A stretch of DNA of 64,000 nt from Flavobacterium anseongense (GTDB taxonomy: Bacteria; Bacteroidota; Bacteroidia; Flavobacteriales; Flavobacteriaceae). The notes under the pieces are model-generated. The model was not told where the DNA came from and ran no database searches. It saw only the letters and a list, made by a program, of their open reading frames with translations. The stretch spans positions 124,001 through 188,000 of the forward strand of contig NZ_JAKIHN010000002.1 in the NCBI RefSeq assembly GCF_021608185.1, in the 5' to 3' direction. Position numbers and translations under genes: made by a program. Shown one piece after another: positions 8,634 to 17,338 of this stretch (positions are counted from its first letter, which is position 1; each line of letters begins with the position of its first letter).

Positions 8634-9707
8634 TTAGAAAACTTCGCTTTCTTTTAGTTTTTCCATATTGTTGACCAACTGAAGTTCGTCAACAAATTTT
8701 TGAATTTTCCCGTTCATCACACCATCCATATCAAAAACATCTAATCCAATTCGGTGATCGGTTACACGACCTTGCGCATAATTATAGGTTCTGATTTTTG
8801 CCGAACGGTCACCCGAACTTACCTGCGAAGAACGTTTTGTTGCATCTTCTTCCTGCTTTTTAGCTAATTCCTGTTCGTATAAACGGGAACGCAAAACTTC
8901 CAACGCTTTATCTTTATTTTTATGCTGCGATTTTTGATCCTGACATTGCGCCACCAAACCGGTTGGAATGTGAGTCAAACGCACCGCAGATTTAGTGGTA
9001 TTTACTGATTGTCCACCTGGACCAGACGAACAGAAGAAATCGACACGAACATCATTCATATCTATTTGTACGTCAAACTCTTCGGCTTCCGGCAAAACCA
9101 TAACCGTTGCTGCAGAAGTATGAACTCTACCTTGTGTTTCGGTTTGTGGTACACGTTGCACACGATGAACTCCAGCTTCAAACTTCAATGTTCCGTAAAC
9201 ATCTTCTCCGGTTACTTCAAAGATTACCTCTTTAAAACCTCCTGAAGTTCCTTCGTTCATATCAACTGTAGAAGTTCTCCAGCCACGAGATTCGCAATAT
9301 TTAGTGTACATTCTGTATAAATCTCCGGCAAAAATAGAAGCTTCATCACCACCGGTTCCGGCACGGATTTCAACCATTACATTTTTCGCATCTTCCGGAT
9401 CTTTTGGTATCAGCATGAATTTGATTTCTTCTTCTAATTCCGGTAAACGCTCTTTAGCTTCATCCAATTGCATTTTGGCCATTTCTACCATTTCGGCATC
9501 AGAACCATCAGCAATAATTTCATTAGCTTCAGTAATATTTGCGGTAACATTAATAAGTTCTTCACGCTTTTCCATCAACGCTTTCAAACCTTTGTATTCC
9601 TGATTTAATTGCACATAACGTTTTTGATCGGCAATAACATCGGGTTGAATAATCAAATCCGAAATCTCGTCGAAACGTTGTTTTACATATTGAAGTCTTT
9701 CTAACAT
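8634..9707 (-). CDS. prfA: Peptide chain release factor 1
   Basis: 357 residues, normal for RF1. It recognises UAA/UAG and triggers peptidyl-tRNA hydrolysis. The GGQ catalytic loop is [10 protein letters not shown], with Q233 the residue methylated in other bacteria. The codon-recognition tripeptide appears as P-Q-T in [10 protein letters not shown]. The C-terminus has the expected [27 protein letters not shown] block. It is not followed by prmC here; the nearest gene upstream on this strand is 3.6 kb away, so it appears monocistronic. Confidence 0.98.
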   Translation of the reverse strand: MLERLQYVKQRFDEISDLIIQPDVIADQKRYVQLNQEYKGLKALMEKREELINVTANITEANEIIADGSDAEMVEMAKMQLDEAKERLPELEEEIKFMLIPKDPEDAKNVMVEIRAGTGGDEASIFAGDLYRMYTKYCESRGWRTSTVDMNEGTSGGFKEVIFEVTGEDVYGTLKFEAGVHRVQRVPQTETQGRVHTSAATVMVLPEAEEFDVQIDMNDVRVDFFCSSGPGGQSVNTTKSAVRLTHIPTGLVAQCQDQKSQHKNKDKALEVLRSRLYEQELAKKQEEDATKRSSQVSSGDRSAKIRTYNYAQGRVTDHRIGLDVFDMDGVMNGKIQKFVDELQLVNNMEKLKESEVF

Positions 9708-9752
9708 TATCTGTATTCTTTATTTTGGGTGCAAAAATACTAAAAAAAGTAA

Positions 9753-9778
9753 TCAGTTGAGAGTGTTCAGTTGGCAGA
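9753..9778. repeat. Dispersed word repeat CAGTTGGCAG, copy 1
   Basis: The sequence CAGTTGAGAGTGTTCAGTTGGCAG consists of two imperfect copies of one word. A related copy is at 39443-39476, also next to a gene start. It is one of several iterated-word intergenic repeats in this window. Confidence 0.5.
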
Positions 9779-9812
9779 TTTTTTATAGTATTGTACTACT
9801 AAAACAATAGCG

Positions 9813-10286
9813 ATGAAAACTACTCTGGGAATACTATCGATAATGCTGCTTGTATCTTGCCAAAACAAATCGGAAAAAAAATTCGACAAACTCGAAAAAA
9901 TGAATTGGCTGGTTGGTAATTGGGAACAAAAACTTCCTGATGGCACATTAAAAGAAACCTGGACAAAACAAAATGACAGTACGTTTAGTGGAGACAGTTA
10001 TTTTATAAATACAAAAGACACCGTTCATTTCGAAAGTATAAAGCTTACTCAAAAGGATGATGAACTGACTTATATAGCAACTGTAATTGGTCAGAACAAT
10101 GATGAACCGGTTTCATTTAAATTAACTTCGGATGCAGATAATACCTTTGCTTTTGAAAATCCGACACATGATTATCCACAAAAAATCACTTATAAAAAGG
10201 TAAATGAAACTAGTTTAATTGCTACCATTTCGGGTAAACAACAAGGAAAACCGACTTCAGAAAGTTATCCAATGACCAAAAAATAA
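9813..10286 (+). CDS. DUF6265 lipoprotein
   Basis: 157 residues. The signal sequence ends in a lipobox, LLVSC, with the lipidated Cys at residue 16. The mature domain starts with MNWLVGNWEQKLPDGTLKETW and contains AFENPTHDYPQKITYKK, the recognisable pattern of DUF6265, a lipocalin-like beta fold of unknown ligand. It is single-gene, with its own terminator at 10314-10339. Confidence 0.82.
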   Translation: MKTTLGILSIMLLVSCQNKSEKKFDKLEKMNWLVGNWEQKLPDGTLKETWTKQNDSTFSGDSYFINTKDTVHFESIKLTQKDDELTYIATVIGQNNDEPVSFKLTSDADNTFAFENPTHDYPQKITYKKVNETSLIATISGKQQGKPTSESYPMTKK

Positions 10287-10313
10287 GTCGATTTAAAGAC
10301 TATACTATGACTT

Positions 10314-10339
10314 AACCTCACTAAACAGTGAGGTTTTTT
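10314..10339 (+). terminator. Terminator after DUF6265 gene
   Basis: AACCTCACT, loop AAAC, AGTGAGGTT, then TTTT: a 9-bp perfect stem. Confidence 0.85.
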
Positions 10340-10389
10340 CATTTATAAACAATACAAAATCAGTTTGTTGAAAAATATTATTTATATTA

Positions 10390-10433
10390 AGTCTAAATAA
10401 ACTTTTTTATTTAAAAACACGTATTTATATTTG
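10390..10433 (+). promoter_or_regulatory. Promoter and possible Fur-like operator of the siderophore receptor
   Basis: TATATTTG at 10426-10433 fits the -7 box TAnnTTTG, 39 bp before the start. Just upstream, AAGTCTAAATAAACTT is an imperfect 16-bp palindrome (12 of 16 positions symmetrical). An AT-rich palindrome at an iron-uptake promoter suggests a Fur-type site, but this is inference; I see no exact consensus. Confidence 0.35.
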
Positions 10434-10472
10434 CAGCAGATTTTAATACTTATTTTTAATTATTCTAAATAA

Positions 10473-12713
10473 ATGCATAAATATATTTCAATTCTCGCCC
10501 TAACACTTACTACTAGTGCCATTGGTTTTTCTCAAGAAACCAAAGATGATTTCCAAGACGAACTATATGCAGTAAACGATACTGTAAAAAACAAAAAAGG
10601 AGAAGTCCTTAAAGAAGTTGTGATTATTTCACAACAACAAAAAACAATTGTAAAAGGTGGCAAAACCAACATTAAGCCTTTAGATTTACCACAGGCTACA
10701 TTTGTAATCGGAAAAGAAACGATTCAACAACAACAAATTCTGAGATTGTCTGATGCCTTAAAAAATGCAAATGGTGTTTATGTTTCCGGAGCAAGTAATG
10801 CTTCCGGAAACAATCAGGAAGAACTAGGTTCAAGAGGATTTACTTTTAGCGGTGCTAACACATTTAAAAACGGAGTTCGTTTCAACGGGTCGTTAATTCC
10901 GGAAACAGCTTCGCTTGAAAGTATTGAAATTTTAAAAGGAAGCGCTGCTCTATTATACGGAAACGTTGCTCCTGGTGGAATTTTAAACCTTATCACCAAA
11001 AAACCACGATTTGATCACGGTGGTGAATTGAGTATCAGAACAACTGAATATAACTTTTTCAAACCAACAGTTGATGTTTACGGAGCTGTGAATAACAGTA
11101 ATACCGTGGCTTACCGTTTTATCAGCAGCTACGAACAAGGAAATAGTTTTAGAGATGGTGTACAGACTAAAAGAATCTATTTCAATCCTTCCTTCTTATT
11201 TGATATTTCGGCAAAAACAAACATTATAGTTGAAGCAGATTATATTAAAGACAACAGAACACCTGACTTTGGTTTGGCTGCCATCGATTACAAAGTAGTT
11301 GAATTACCAATAAACACATTTTTAGGATTTGATTGGGGAAGATTTGATTCTGAACAAGTTGGATTTACTTCGACCATTAATCACGATTTAAACAAAAACT
11401 GGCAGTTAAAAGGCATTTTCTCTTACCAAGGTTATAGTACAAATTTATTGTCGAGTTTAAGACCAAATGCCGGAATTAATGATCCTAACAACGTAAACAA
11501 TAATTTAGTTCGTGCTAATGGAGATTGGATTAGAGGTGTTCAAAAAACAGACTCAGAGCAAGACTACAGCTTAGCTGAAGTAGATTTAAACGGAACATTC
11601 CACACCGGAAAAATTAAACACACATTGCTTTTTGGTGCAGATGCCGACCAAAGTAATACTGCGACTTTAGCTTATAAAAACATCAATTATTATGACAAAA
11701 TCAACATATATAACCCAAATGTGATTTTAGCTAAAAATCCAGCCTACGCAAATGCACTTATCCCTACAATGGATAAAAACACAAACACTTTGGCCAATGT
11801 TAAAAGAGCCGGAGTTTACTTTCAGGATTTAATTGAAGTTACTCAAAAAGTAAAAGTATTAGCTGGTTTGCGTTACAGCTATCTTGAAAATACCACTAAC
11901 GTATATACATATTCTGCAACCCCAACTCCACCAGCAGTAACAGAAGCGCATGATAATATCTTTTCTCCAAAGTTAGGTTTGGTTTTTCAACCAACTAAAA
12001 ACAACTCAATCTTTGCAAGCTACTCGGATTCATTTGTGTTAAACACCGGAACTGACAGAAACCTAAAAGCATTACCAAACTCAACAATCGATCAATACGA
12101 AGTTGGAGTTAAAAACGAATTCTTCAAAGGTCATTTGGTAGCCAATTTGACAACTTATTTAATCGATTACGGAAATTTAGCACAGACCGATTTTTCAAAC
12201 GGAAACACCAATACCAACATAAAAGAATTAGCCGGAGCTTACCAAAGTAAAGGTGTTGAGTTAGACATTACCGGTCACCACAAAGGATTAAGATTGATTG
12301 CCGGATACAGTTTCAACGAAACAAAATATACCAAAAGCAACATTTACGACAAAGGAACTTATTTGAGATTCTCTCCAAAACACACCGCAAATGCAAGTGC
12401 TTTTTATACTTTTGAAAACACTAAATTAAAAGGATTCGAATTTGGTTTGCAATCCACTTTTATCGGAGAACGATTAGGCGGAAGATTAAGACCAAACAAT
12501 GCATCAACTGCTGCAGAAATGGCCAGAAAACCAATTCCGGTTGACGGATTTTTACAATTCGACGCATCAGTTGGCTATTCGATTAAAGATTTTTCTATCA
12601 GAGCAAGATTGTCTAATTTGGGCAATGTAGTGAGCTATTATGTTTACGATGACAATACGGTAACTCCAATTGCCCCAAGAATGTTAACCACTACAGTATC
12701 TTATAAATTCTAA
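10473..12713 (+). CDS. TonB-dependent siderophore receptor
   Basis: 746 residues. A signal peptide (about 1-20) is followed by a short linker with a TonB-box-like EVVIIS near residue 50. The plug domain spans about 60-190 (LPQATFVIGKETIQQQQILRLSDALKNANGVYV, then SIEILKGSAALLYGNVAPGGILNLITKKP, the classic plug end), and a 22-strand barrel ends in TTTVSYKF. The NVAPGGILNLITKKP form is typical of ferric-siderophore (FhuA/FoxA-like) receptors. It lies 3 nt upstream of a PepSY membrane protein, a combination used for uptake and periplasmic or inner-membrane reduction of ferri-siderophores. Confidence 0.93.
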   Translation: MHKYISILALTLTTSAIGFSQETKDDFQDELYAVNDTVKNKKGEVLKEVVIISQQQKTIVKGGKTNIKPLDLPQATFVIGKETIQQQQILRLSDALKNANGVYVSGASNASGNNQEELGSRGFTFSGANTFKNGVRFNGSLIPETASLESIEILKGSAALLYGNVAPGGILNLITKKPRFDHGGELSIRTTEYNFFKPTVDVYGAVNNSNTVAYRFISSYEQGNSFRDGVQTKRIYFNPSFLFDISAKTNIIVEADYIKDNRTPDFGLAAIDYKVVELPINTFLGFDWGRFDSEQVGFTSTINHDLNKNWQLKGIFSYQGYSTNLLSSLRPNAGINDPNNVNNNLVRANGDWIRGVQKTDSEQDYSLAEVDLNGTFHTGKIKHTLLFGADADQSNTATLAYKNINYYDKINIYNPNVILAKNPAYANALIPTMDKNTNTLANVKRAGVYFQDLIEVTQKVKVLAGLRYSYLENTTNVYTYSATPTPPAVTEAHDNIFSPKLGLVFQPTKNNSIFASYSDSFVLNTGTDRNLKALPNSTIDQYEVGVKNEFFKGHLVANLTTYLIDYGNLAQTDFSNGNTNTNIKELAGAYQSKGVELDITGHHKGLRLIAGYSFNETKYTKSNIYDKGTYLRFSPKHTANASAFYTFENTKLKGFEFGLQSTFIGERLGGRLRPNNASTAAEMARKPIPVDGFLQFDASVGYSIKDFSIRARLSNLGNVVSYYVYDDNTVTPIAPRMLTTTVSYKF

Positions 12714-12716
12714 AAA

Positions 12717-13262
12717 ATGAAGCAAGCCACCATCAGAAACCTCCACCGCGACTTAGGTTATTTCTATATTGGATTGATTATTTCTTTTGCCTTTTCTGGG
12801 ATTTTGATGAACCACAGGGAAAGCTGGCATCCTGAAAAATATACGATTGAAACCAAAGCCATTGAAGTTAAATTGCCTGCGGAGGAAAAAATCAACGAAC
12901 CGTTTGCTGATTCTTTGGGAAAAGCTCTTGGTATTGATGACAAAATCCGTCGTCACAATATAAAAAAAGGAACATTCAAGATTTCATTCGAAAAACACGA
13001 TGTTGAAATTGATATGGAAACTGGTAAAGGTGAAATTGTTTCTTTTCAAAAAACACCTATCATCAGCCAAATGATGAAACTGCATAAAAACACTTCCAAT
13101 TGGTGGATTTATTACGGGGATATTTTTGGGATTTCATTAATCGTTATTGCCATTACCGGAAGTTTAATGATATCCGCAGGAAAATTCAGTTTTAAAAACA
13201 GAGGCTGGAAACTGGCATTAGCCGGAATTATATTTCCATTACTGATATTACTGTTTGTTTAA
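12717..13262 (+). CDS. PepSY-associated TM helix protein (putative ferri-siderophore reductase subunit)
   Basis: 181 residues with TM segments at about 14-33, 132-150 and 163-181. Conserved histidines lie near the membrane: H9, the H of MNHRESWHP and the H of MKLHKNTSNWW, candidates for haem ligands. The periplasmic part (55-115) resembles a PepSY fold. It starts 3 nt after the siderophore receptor and is almost certainly co-transcribed with it, pointing to iron release from the imported complex. It is shorter than full FoxB-type reductases (two PepSY_TM units) but is a common Flavobacteriia version. Confidence 0.85.
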   Translation: MKQATIRNLHRDLGYFYIGLIISFAFSGILMNHRESWHPEKYTIETKAIEVKLPAEEKINEPFADSLGKALGIDDKIRRHNIKKGTFKISFEKHDVEIDMETGKGEIVSFQKTPIISQMMKLHKNTSNWWIYYGDIFGISLIVIAITGSLMISAGKFSFKNRGWKLALAGIIFPLLILLFV

Positions 13263-13284
13263 GTATTATATATTGGTTTAATTA

Positions 13285-13315
13285 AAAAACCCGCTTAATG
13301 ATAAGTGGGTTTTTC
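13285..13315 (+). terminator. Terminator of the iron-uptake operon
   Basis: AACCCGCTTA, loop ATGA, TAAGTGGGTT (one G-T pair), followed by TTT, 25 nt after the PepSY gene. Confidence 0.85.
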
Positions 13316-13346
13316 TATTTTCTATTTTCTATAATCTATCTTCTAT
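13314..13346. repeat. Iterated TTCTATTT word repeat overlapping the pepD 3' end
   Basis: Successive copies of a TCTATTTTCTATAATCTATC-like word run into the pepD stop codon (13343-13345). A similar AGAATATAGA/TTCTATTT inverted version is at 46213-46277. Confidence 0.45.
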
Positions 13347-14806
13347 TTTCTTTCCGGAATATTTGCCAATATCTCCAAATAAAACTTCCAGAATTTCTGT
13401 GAGGATTTAATCGAAGCTCTTTCATCAGGGCTATGTGCGCCGTGGATTGTTGGTCCAAAAGAAATCATATCCATTCCAGGATAATTGGTTCCTAAAATAC
13501 CACATTCTAATCCTGCATGACAGGCAACAACATTGGGTTTGTTTCCGTTTTGTTTTTCATAAATAGAAACCAATAAATCTAGTATTTCCGATTTTACATT
13601 TGGTGTCCAACCCGGATAACTTCCTGCAAATTCGACTTCACAACCAAACAATTCATAAGCCGAACGCAAAGCATTTGCCAAATCAAACTTAGAACTTTCA
13701 ACCGATGAACGCGTTAAATTCTGAATGCTAATTTCACCATCTTTCACAACCACTTTAGAAATATTATTCGAAGTTTCTACTAAGTCAGCCATGTCAGCAC
13801 TCATTCGATAAACACCATTGTGCGCAGCATAAATAGCACGAAGCAATCCTTCTTGCACACCTAAATCCATAACTTGTTTAGGCAAATCGCTTTTTACAAT
13901 TTCAATAGTTAAATTAGGTTCAGTAGTTTTGAATTCGAATTTAATATCGTTGATGATTTCCTGCATATCAAACACAAACGCTTCATCATACATTCCGGCT
14001 ACAATAACTTTCGCCACGCTTTCACGCGGAATCGCATTACGCAGACTTCCACCAATGATTTCCGAAATCTGCAAACCAAAATTCTCAAATCCGTCAAACA
14101 ATAAACGGTTCATAATCTTGTTAGCATTTCCCAAACCTTTATGAATATCCATTCCGGAATGGCCGCCATTCAAACCTTTAACGGTAATTGTGTAGCCAAC
14201 TGAACCTTCCGGAGTTTCTTCTTCGTTATAATTTCTGGTTGCTGTTACGTCTACTCCACCGGCACAACCAATATCAATTTCATCGTCTTCTTCGGTATCT
14301 AAATTCAACAGGATTTCTCCTTTTAAAATTCCGCCTTTTAAGTTCAAAGCACCTGTCATTCCGGTTTCTTCATCAATCGTAAACAAGGCATCAATCGCTG
14401 GATGCGGAATATCTTTGCTCTCTAAAATCGCCATGATAGCCGCTACTCCAAGTCCGTTATCAGCGCCAAGCGTAGTTCCTTTGGCACGAACCCAGTCGCC
14501 ATCAACATACATATCAATTCCCTGCGTGTCGAAGTCAAAATTGGTGTCGTTATTTTTTTGGTGCACCATGTCCAAATGTCCTTGAAGCACAACAGTTTTT
14601 CTATTTTCCATTCCCGGAGTTGCCGGTTTGCGAATGATTACGTTTCGGATTTCGTCTTCAAAAGTTTCCAATCCTAAACTGTTACCGAAGTTTTTCATAA
14701 ATTCTATCACGCGTCCTTCTTTTTTTGATGGACGCGGTACTGCATTCAAATCAGCGAATTTATTCCAAAGTACTTTTGGTTCAAGGTTTCTAATTTCCTG
14801 GCTCAT
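13343..14806 (-). CDS. pepD: Aminoacyl-histidine dipeptidase (Xaa-His dipeptidase, M20)
   Basis: 487 residues. It is a zinc M20 metallopeptidase that cleaves dipeptides such as beta-Ala-His in the cytoplasm. Visible metal-site motifs are GHLDMVHQKN, TTLGADNGLGVA, the catalytic IDEETGMTGA, LLNLDTEEDD and the late CHAGLECGI, ending in GPTIHGAHSPDER. The arrangement and length match PepD. The stop codon lies inside a simple intergenic repeat. Confidence 0.95.
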   Translation of the reverse strand: MSQEIRNLEPKVLWNKFADLNAVPRPSKKEGRVIEFMKNFGNSLGLETFEDEIRNVIIRKPATPGMENRKTVVLQGHLDMVHQKNNDTNFDFDTQGIDMYVDGDWVRAKGTTLGADNGLGVAAIMAILESKDIPHPAIDALFTIDEETGMTGALNLKGGILKGEILLNLDTEEDDEIDIGCAGGVDVTATRNYNEEETPEGSVGYTITVKGLNGGHSGMDIHKGLGNANKIMNRLLFDGFENFGLQISEIIGGSLRNAIPRESVAKVIVAGMYDEAFVFDMQEIINDIKFEFKTTEPNLTIEIVKSDLPKQVMDLGVQEGLLRAIYAAHNGVYRMSADMADLVETSNNISKVVVKDGEISIQNLTRSSVESSKFDLANALRSAYELFGCEVEFAGSYPGWTPNVKSEILDLLVSIYEKQNGNKPNVVACHAGLECGILGTNYPGMDMISFGPTIHGAHSPDERASIKSSQKFWKFYLEILANIPERK

Positions 14807-14811
14807 TTTTT

Positions 14812-14850
14812 TAGTTTCAAAGTTTTAAGGTTCCAAAGTTACAAAGTTAA
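14812..14850. repeat. Iterated CAAAGTT word repeat
   Basis: TTTCAAAGTTTTAAGGTTCCAAAGTTACAAAGTT: four versions of a CAAAGTT word upstream of pepD. It is another member of the iterated-word intergenic repeats of this window. Confidence 0.45.
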
Positions 14851-14901
14851 ATTGCTTTGTAAATTGATATTGTGATTATATTTACATTTTAAATCCGCAA
14901 C

Positions 14902-15966
14902 GTGAAACGCAAGTATATACTTCCACTTTTTCTGTTATTTCAAATCATTTTCATGAAGGTTATAGCCTTCTTCCCGGAAGTGGTTGAACGTTTTTACAGC
15001 AATGGAATGTATGTTTTCACTTCGAAATTTGAGCGCACCGTTTTAGGCTGGATTCCGTTTTCTTTTGGTGATATCATATATGGAATTCTAATTGTTTATC
15101 TGTTAATTTCTATCTGGAAATCTAGAAAAACATGGCGAAAACAATGGAAGGACAATTTGCTGAAGGTGATAAGCGGCCTTTCCATTTTCTACTTTATATT
15201 TCATCTGCTCTGGGCATTCAATTATTATCGCCTGCCACTGTTTGAGAAAATGAATATCAAAAGGGAATACAGCAACGAAGATTTATATGCATTTACTGAA
15301 AAGCTGATTGCCAAAACCAACGAAGTGCAATTCGCCATTACACATAATAAAAATCAGAAAGTCAGCAATCTGTATTCGCAGGATAGTATTTTCAGCATGA
15401 CGCAAAATGGTTATGATAATTTGGCCAAACAATATCCATTTTTTAAATATGAAATTCCAAGTCGGAAGAAATCTTTATTCAGTCTGCCTTTGACTTATAT
15501 GGGTTTTGGCGGTTATCTGAATCCGTTTACCAATGAATCTCAGGTGAATTACAAGTTACCGATGTATGGTTTCCCAAATGTTGTTTGTCACGAAATGGCA
15601 CACCAAATTGGCTTTGCCAGCGAAAGTGAATGTAACTTTATCGGCTTTATGGCCTGCATCAAGAATGACGATTTGTATTTTCAGTACGCTGCTTATACAG
15701 TCGCTTTACGTTATTGTTTGGAGAATGTGATTATGAAAGATGAGGAAAAATTCAAAGCTTTTAAACGAACAATCCATCCCGGAATCATTGAGAACTTTAA
15801 GGAAAGTGAACTTTTTTGGGAACAATACGACACCTTTATTGACAAAGGATTTCACGCTTTTTATGACCAATTCCTAAAAGCCAATCAACAAAAAGACGGT
15901 TTAGAAAGTTATAGTAAATTTGTTGACTTGTTGATAAACTATTATGAGGGAAAAGAACTAAGGTAA
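14902..15966 (+). CDS. DUF3810 membrane protein with zinc-peptidase motif
   Basis: 354 residues with a GTG start; the nearest in-frame ATG is 18 codons in and would cut the first TM helix. TM helices are at about 5-22, 48-68 and 86-106. The rest is a soluble domain with H230-E231-M-A-H234 followed by IGFASESECNFIGF, an HExxH plus downstream Glu pattern of gluzincin-type zinc peptidases. DUF3810 proteins are widespread in Bacteroidota, and their substrate is not known to me. It is monocistronic. Confidence 0.88.
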   Translation: MKRKYILPLFLLFQIIFMKVIAFFPEVVERFYSNGMYVFTSKFERTVLGWIPFSFGDIIYGILIVYLLISIWKSRKTWRKQWKDNLLKVISGLSIFYFIFHLLWAFNYYRLPLFEKMNIKREYSNEDLYAFTEKLIAKTNEVQFAITHNKNQKVSNLYSQDSIFSMTQNGYDNLAKQYPFFKYEIPSRKKSLFSLPLTYMGFGGYLNPFTNESQVNYKLPMYGFPNVVCHEMAHQIGFASESECNFIGFMACIKNDDLYFQYAAYTVALRYCLENVIMKDEEKFKAFKRTIHPGIIENFKESELFWEQYDTFIDKGFHAFYDQFLKANQQKDGLESYSKFVDLLINYYEGKELR

Positions 15967-16010
15967 AAGTTATGAGTTATGAGTTGTAAATTCTATTTTT
16001 CCACTTTTGA

Positions 16011-16036
16011 CTTATCCCTTTTCCCTTATCCCTTTA
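16011..16036. repeat. Iterated TTATCCC word repeat, copy 1
   Basis: CTTATCCCTTTTCCCTTATCCCTTTA abuts the stop of the Smr gene. The same words recur at 57474-57506. The preceding TTATGAGTTATGAGTTG (15969-15987) is a second iterated word. Confidence 0.5.
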
Positions 16037-16576
16037 TTTCACATTTTGCTTAAAGTAAACTTCCGTTGCACCTTGTCCATACTTCTGATAATTAGCGTCT
16101 TGAAAAATTATATTATCATATCTTCCTAACAGGAAATCAAGGTCCGATTTGAGTACACCTTCACCAACGCCGTGAATAAAAACTATCTTCGGAATTCTAT
16201 TTTTTATGGCGAATTCGATGTGGTATTTGGCAGTATCGATTTGCTTTGTCAAAATATCATAATTACTCATGCCTTTGTAGTTTTTGACCAGCTTTTCGAT
16301 ATGCAAATCAAACTCCGGTGGCGGAATCTCTTTTTTATTTTTTTTCTCTTTGTTGATGTAGTTTGGTTTGGCAACTTCTTTTTCGCTAATAACCTGATTT
16401 TTATTAAAGCTCAAATTCATCACACTACCACTTCCAATCTTTATCAACTCGCTGCTTTTGAATGTTAGATTAAAGCCATCAGTAGTTTCAATAGTAACTT
16501 CTGAACCATTGATTCCTGTAACAACACCATCAATAGCATCATCTAAAACCGAAACTTTATCCCCTTTATTCAGCAT
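16034..16576 (-). CDS. Smr domain protein (MutS2-like) with N-terminal DUF2027-type domain
   Basis: 180 residues from the ATG at 16576 (MLNKGDKVSVLDDAIDG), the conserved family N-terminus, which overlaps the upstream gene by 11 nt. A longer frame to 16621 exists but would read back through the small membrane protein gene. Residues 1-60 form a small beta-barrel. The C-terminal 80 residues are an Smr endonuclease domain with DLHIEKL, KIVFIHGVGEGVLKSDL (the HGxGxG motif) and GQGATEVYF. Smr domains nick or bind branched DNA or cleave RNA on ribosomes; the specific role here is unknown. Confidence 0.88.
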   Translation of the reverse strand: MLNKGDKVSVLDDAIDGVVTGINGSEVTIETTDGFNLTFKSSELIKIGSGSVMNLSFNKNQVISEKEVAKPNYINKEKKNKKEIPPPEFDLHIEKLVKNYKGMSNYDILTKQIDTAKYHIEFAIKNRIPKIVFIHGVGEGVLKSDLDFLLGRYDNIIFQDANYQKYGQGATEVYFKQNVK

Positions 16577-16754
16577 TGCCTTCTTCATTTTCGTCCTGAT
16601 TTTTACTAGGAGTTTTGGCACTTAGTCTCATAACACCATACATAAATATTACGATGGTAATACATAAAATATAAACATTAGGTTTTTCCTTTGATTGTTC
16701 ATATAAACCAACAATAATGGCCACAAGTGTAAAAGGCAGTACTAGTTTTTTCAT
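16566..16754 (-). CDS. Small two-helix membrane protein upstream of Smr gene
   Basis: 62 residues: one helix from 3 to 17 (LVLPFTLVAIIVGLY) and a second at about 28-43 (VYILCITIVIFMYGVM), then a charged tail (SKNQDENEEG). It overlaps the Smr gene by 11 nt, indicating translational coupling. Its start is preceded directly by the recurrent 24-nt hairpin element discussed in the findings. No function is known. Confidence 0.7.
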   Translation of the reverse strand: MKKLVLPFTLVAIIVGLYEQSKEKPNVYILCITIVIFMYGVMRLSAKTPSKNQDENEEGNAE

Positions 16755-16779
16755 TTATGCTGAATTTAGTTAAGTATCG
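16755..16779 (-). promoter_or_regulatory. Recurrent 5'-leader hairpin element, copy 1
   Basis: Read on the minus strand, GATACTTAACTAAATTCAGC continues with ATAA and then immediately the ATG of the small membrane protein. It is the most diverged of three copies; the others precede parC (37462-37488) and serA (51586-51610). Confidence 0.55.
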
Positions 16780-16795
16780 TTTATCTATGTCCAAA

Positions 16796-16826
16796 AATAA
16801 AAAAAACCAGCCAAAATAGCTGGTTT
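16796..16826 (-). terminator. Terminator of the DUF5362 gene
   Basis: AACCAGC and GCTGGTT pair across CAAAATA. The A run on its left gives the U tract on the minus strand, 24 nt after the DUF5362 stop. Confidence 0.75.
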
Positions 16827-16849
16827 TAGATAAGTATATTTTAATAAAA

Positions 16850-17296
16850 TTACATTCCGCTGCTTGCCATTTTTGCCGCAAAAATAATTACTCCAATTAT
16901 AATTAAAATGTATAATGAAATAATTACAATGGTTGTAATTCCTAAAAATTTATGGTGTGATTTTAAATTTACCAAAGCATCCGAAAGCACTTCACTATTG
17001 CTTGATTCTAAAGCTCTTTTTGTTCCAGTGGCATATTTGTACAAATAATATATTGGAAAGAAATACAAAGCGGCAATTACGATGTAGATCAATCCGAAAT
17101 AAGCTTTTAATCCTCCTAAAGGATCAACACCTCCGAATTCGTTTCCTATTGTAGCCATGGTAAGCGACATAAATGCTCCGGCAAGAACCATAAATGCGAT
17201 TCCAATAAATCCTACGATTGCTAAAAACAGACACCACTTGGCACTTTCTCTTAAAGCTGCAACAGCTAATTCATTCAATGATAATTTTTCTTCCAT
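16850..17296 (-). CDS. DUF5362 membrane protein
   Basis: 148 residues with about four TM helices: 18-45, 64-84 and, after a cytosolic stretch (YKYATGTKRALESSNSEVLSDALVNLKSHHKFLG), 115-142. The loop with TKRAL...LVNLKSHHKFLGI is the signature I associate with DUF5362, a Bacteroidota family of unknown function. It starts 42 nt downstream of ornithine aminotransferase on the same strand, so co-transcription is possible. Confidence 0.8.
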   Translation of the reverse strand: MEEKLSLNELAVAALRESAKWCLFLAIVGFIGIAFMVLAGAFMSLTMATIGNEFGGVDPLGGLKAYFGLIYIVIAALYFFPIYYLYKYATGTKRALESSNSEVLSDALVNLKSHHKFLGITTIVIISLYILIIIGVIIFAAKMASSGM

Positions 17297-17338
17297 AATA
17301 AATAAAGGTTTTTGGTTGGTTATAAATTGGTTTATTGA

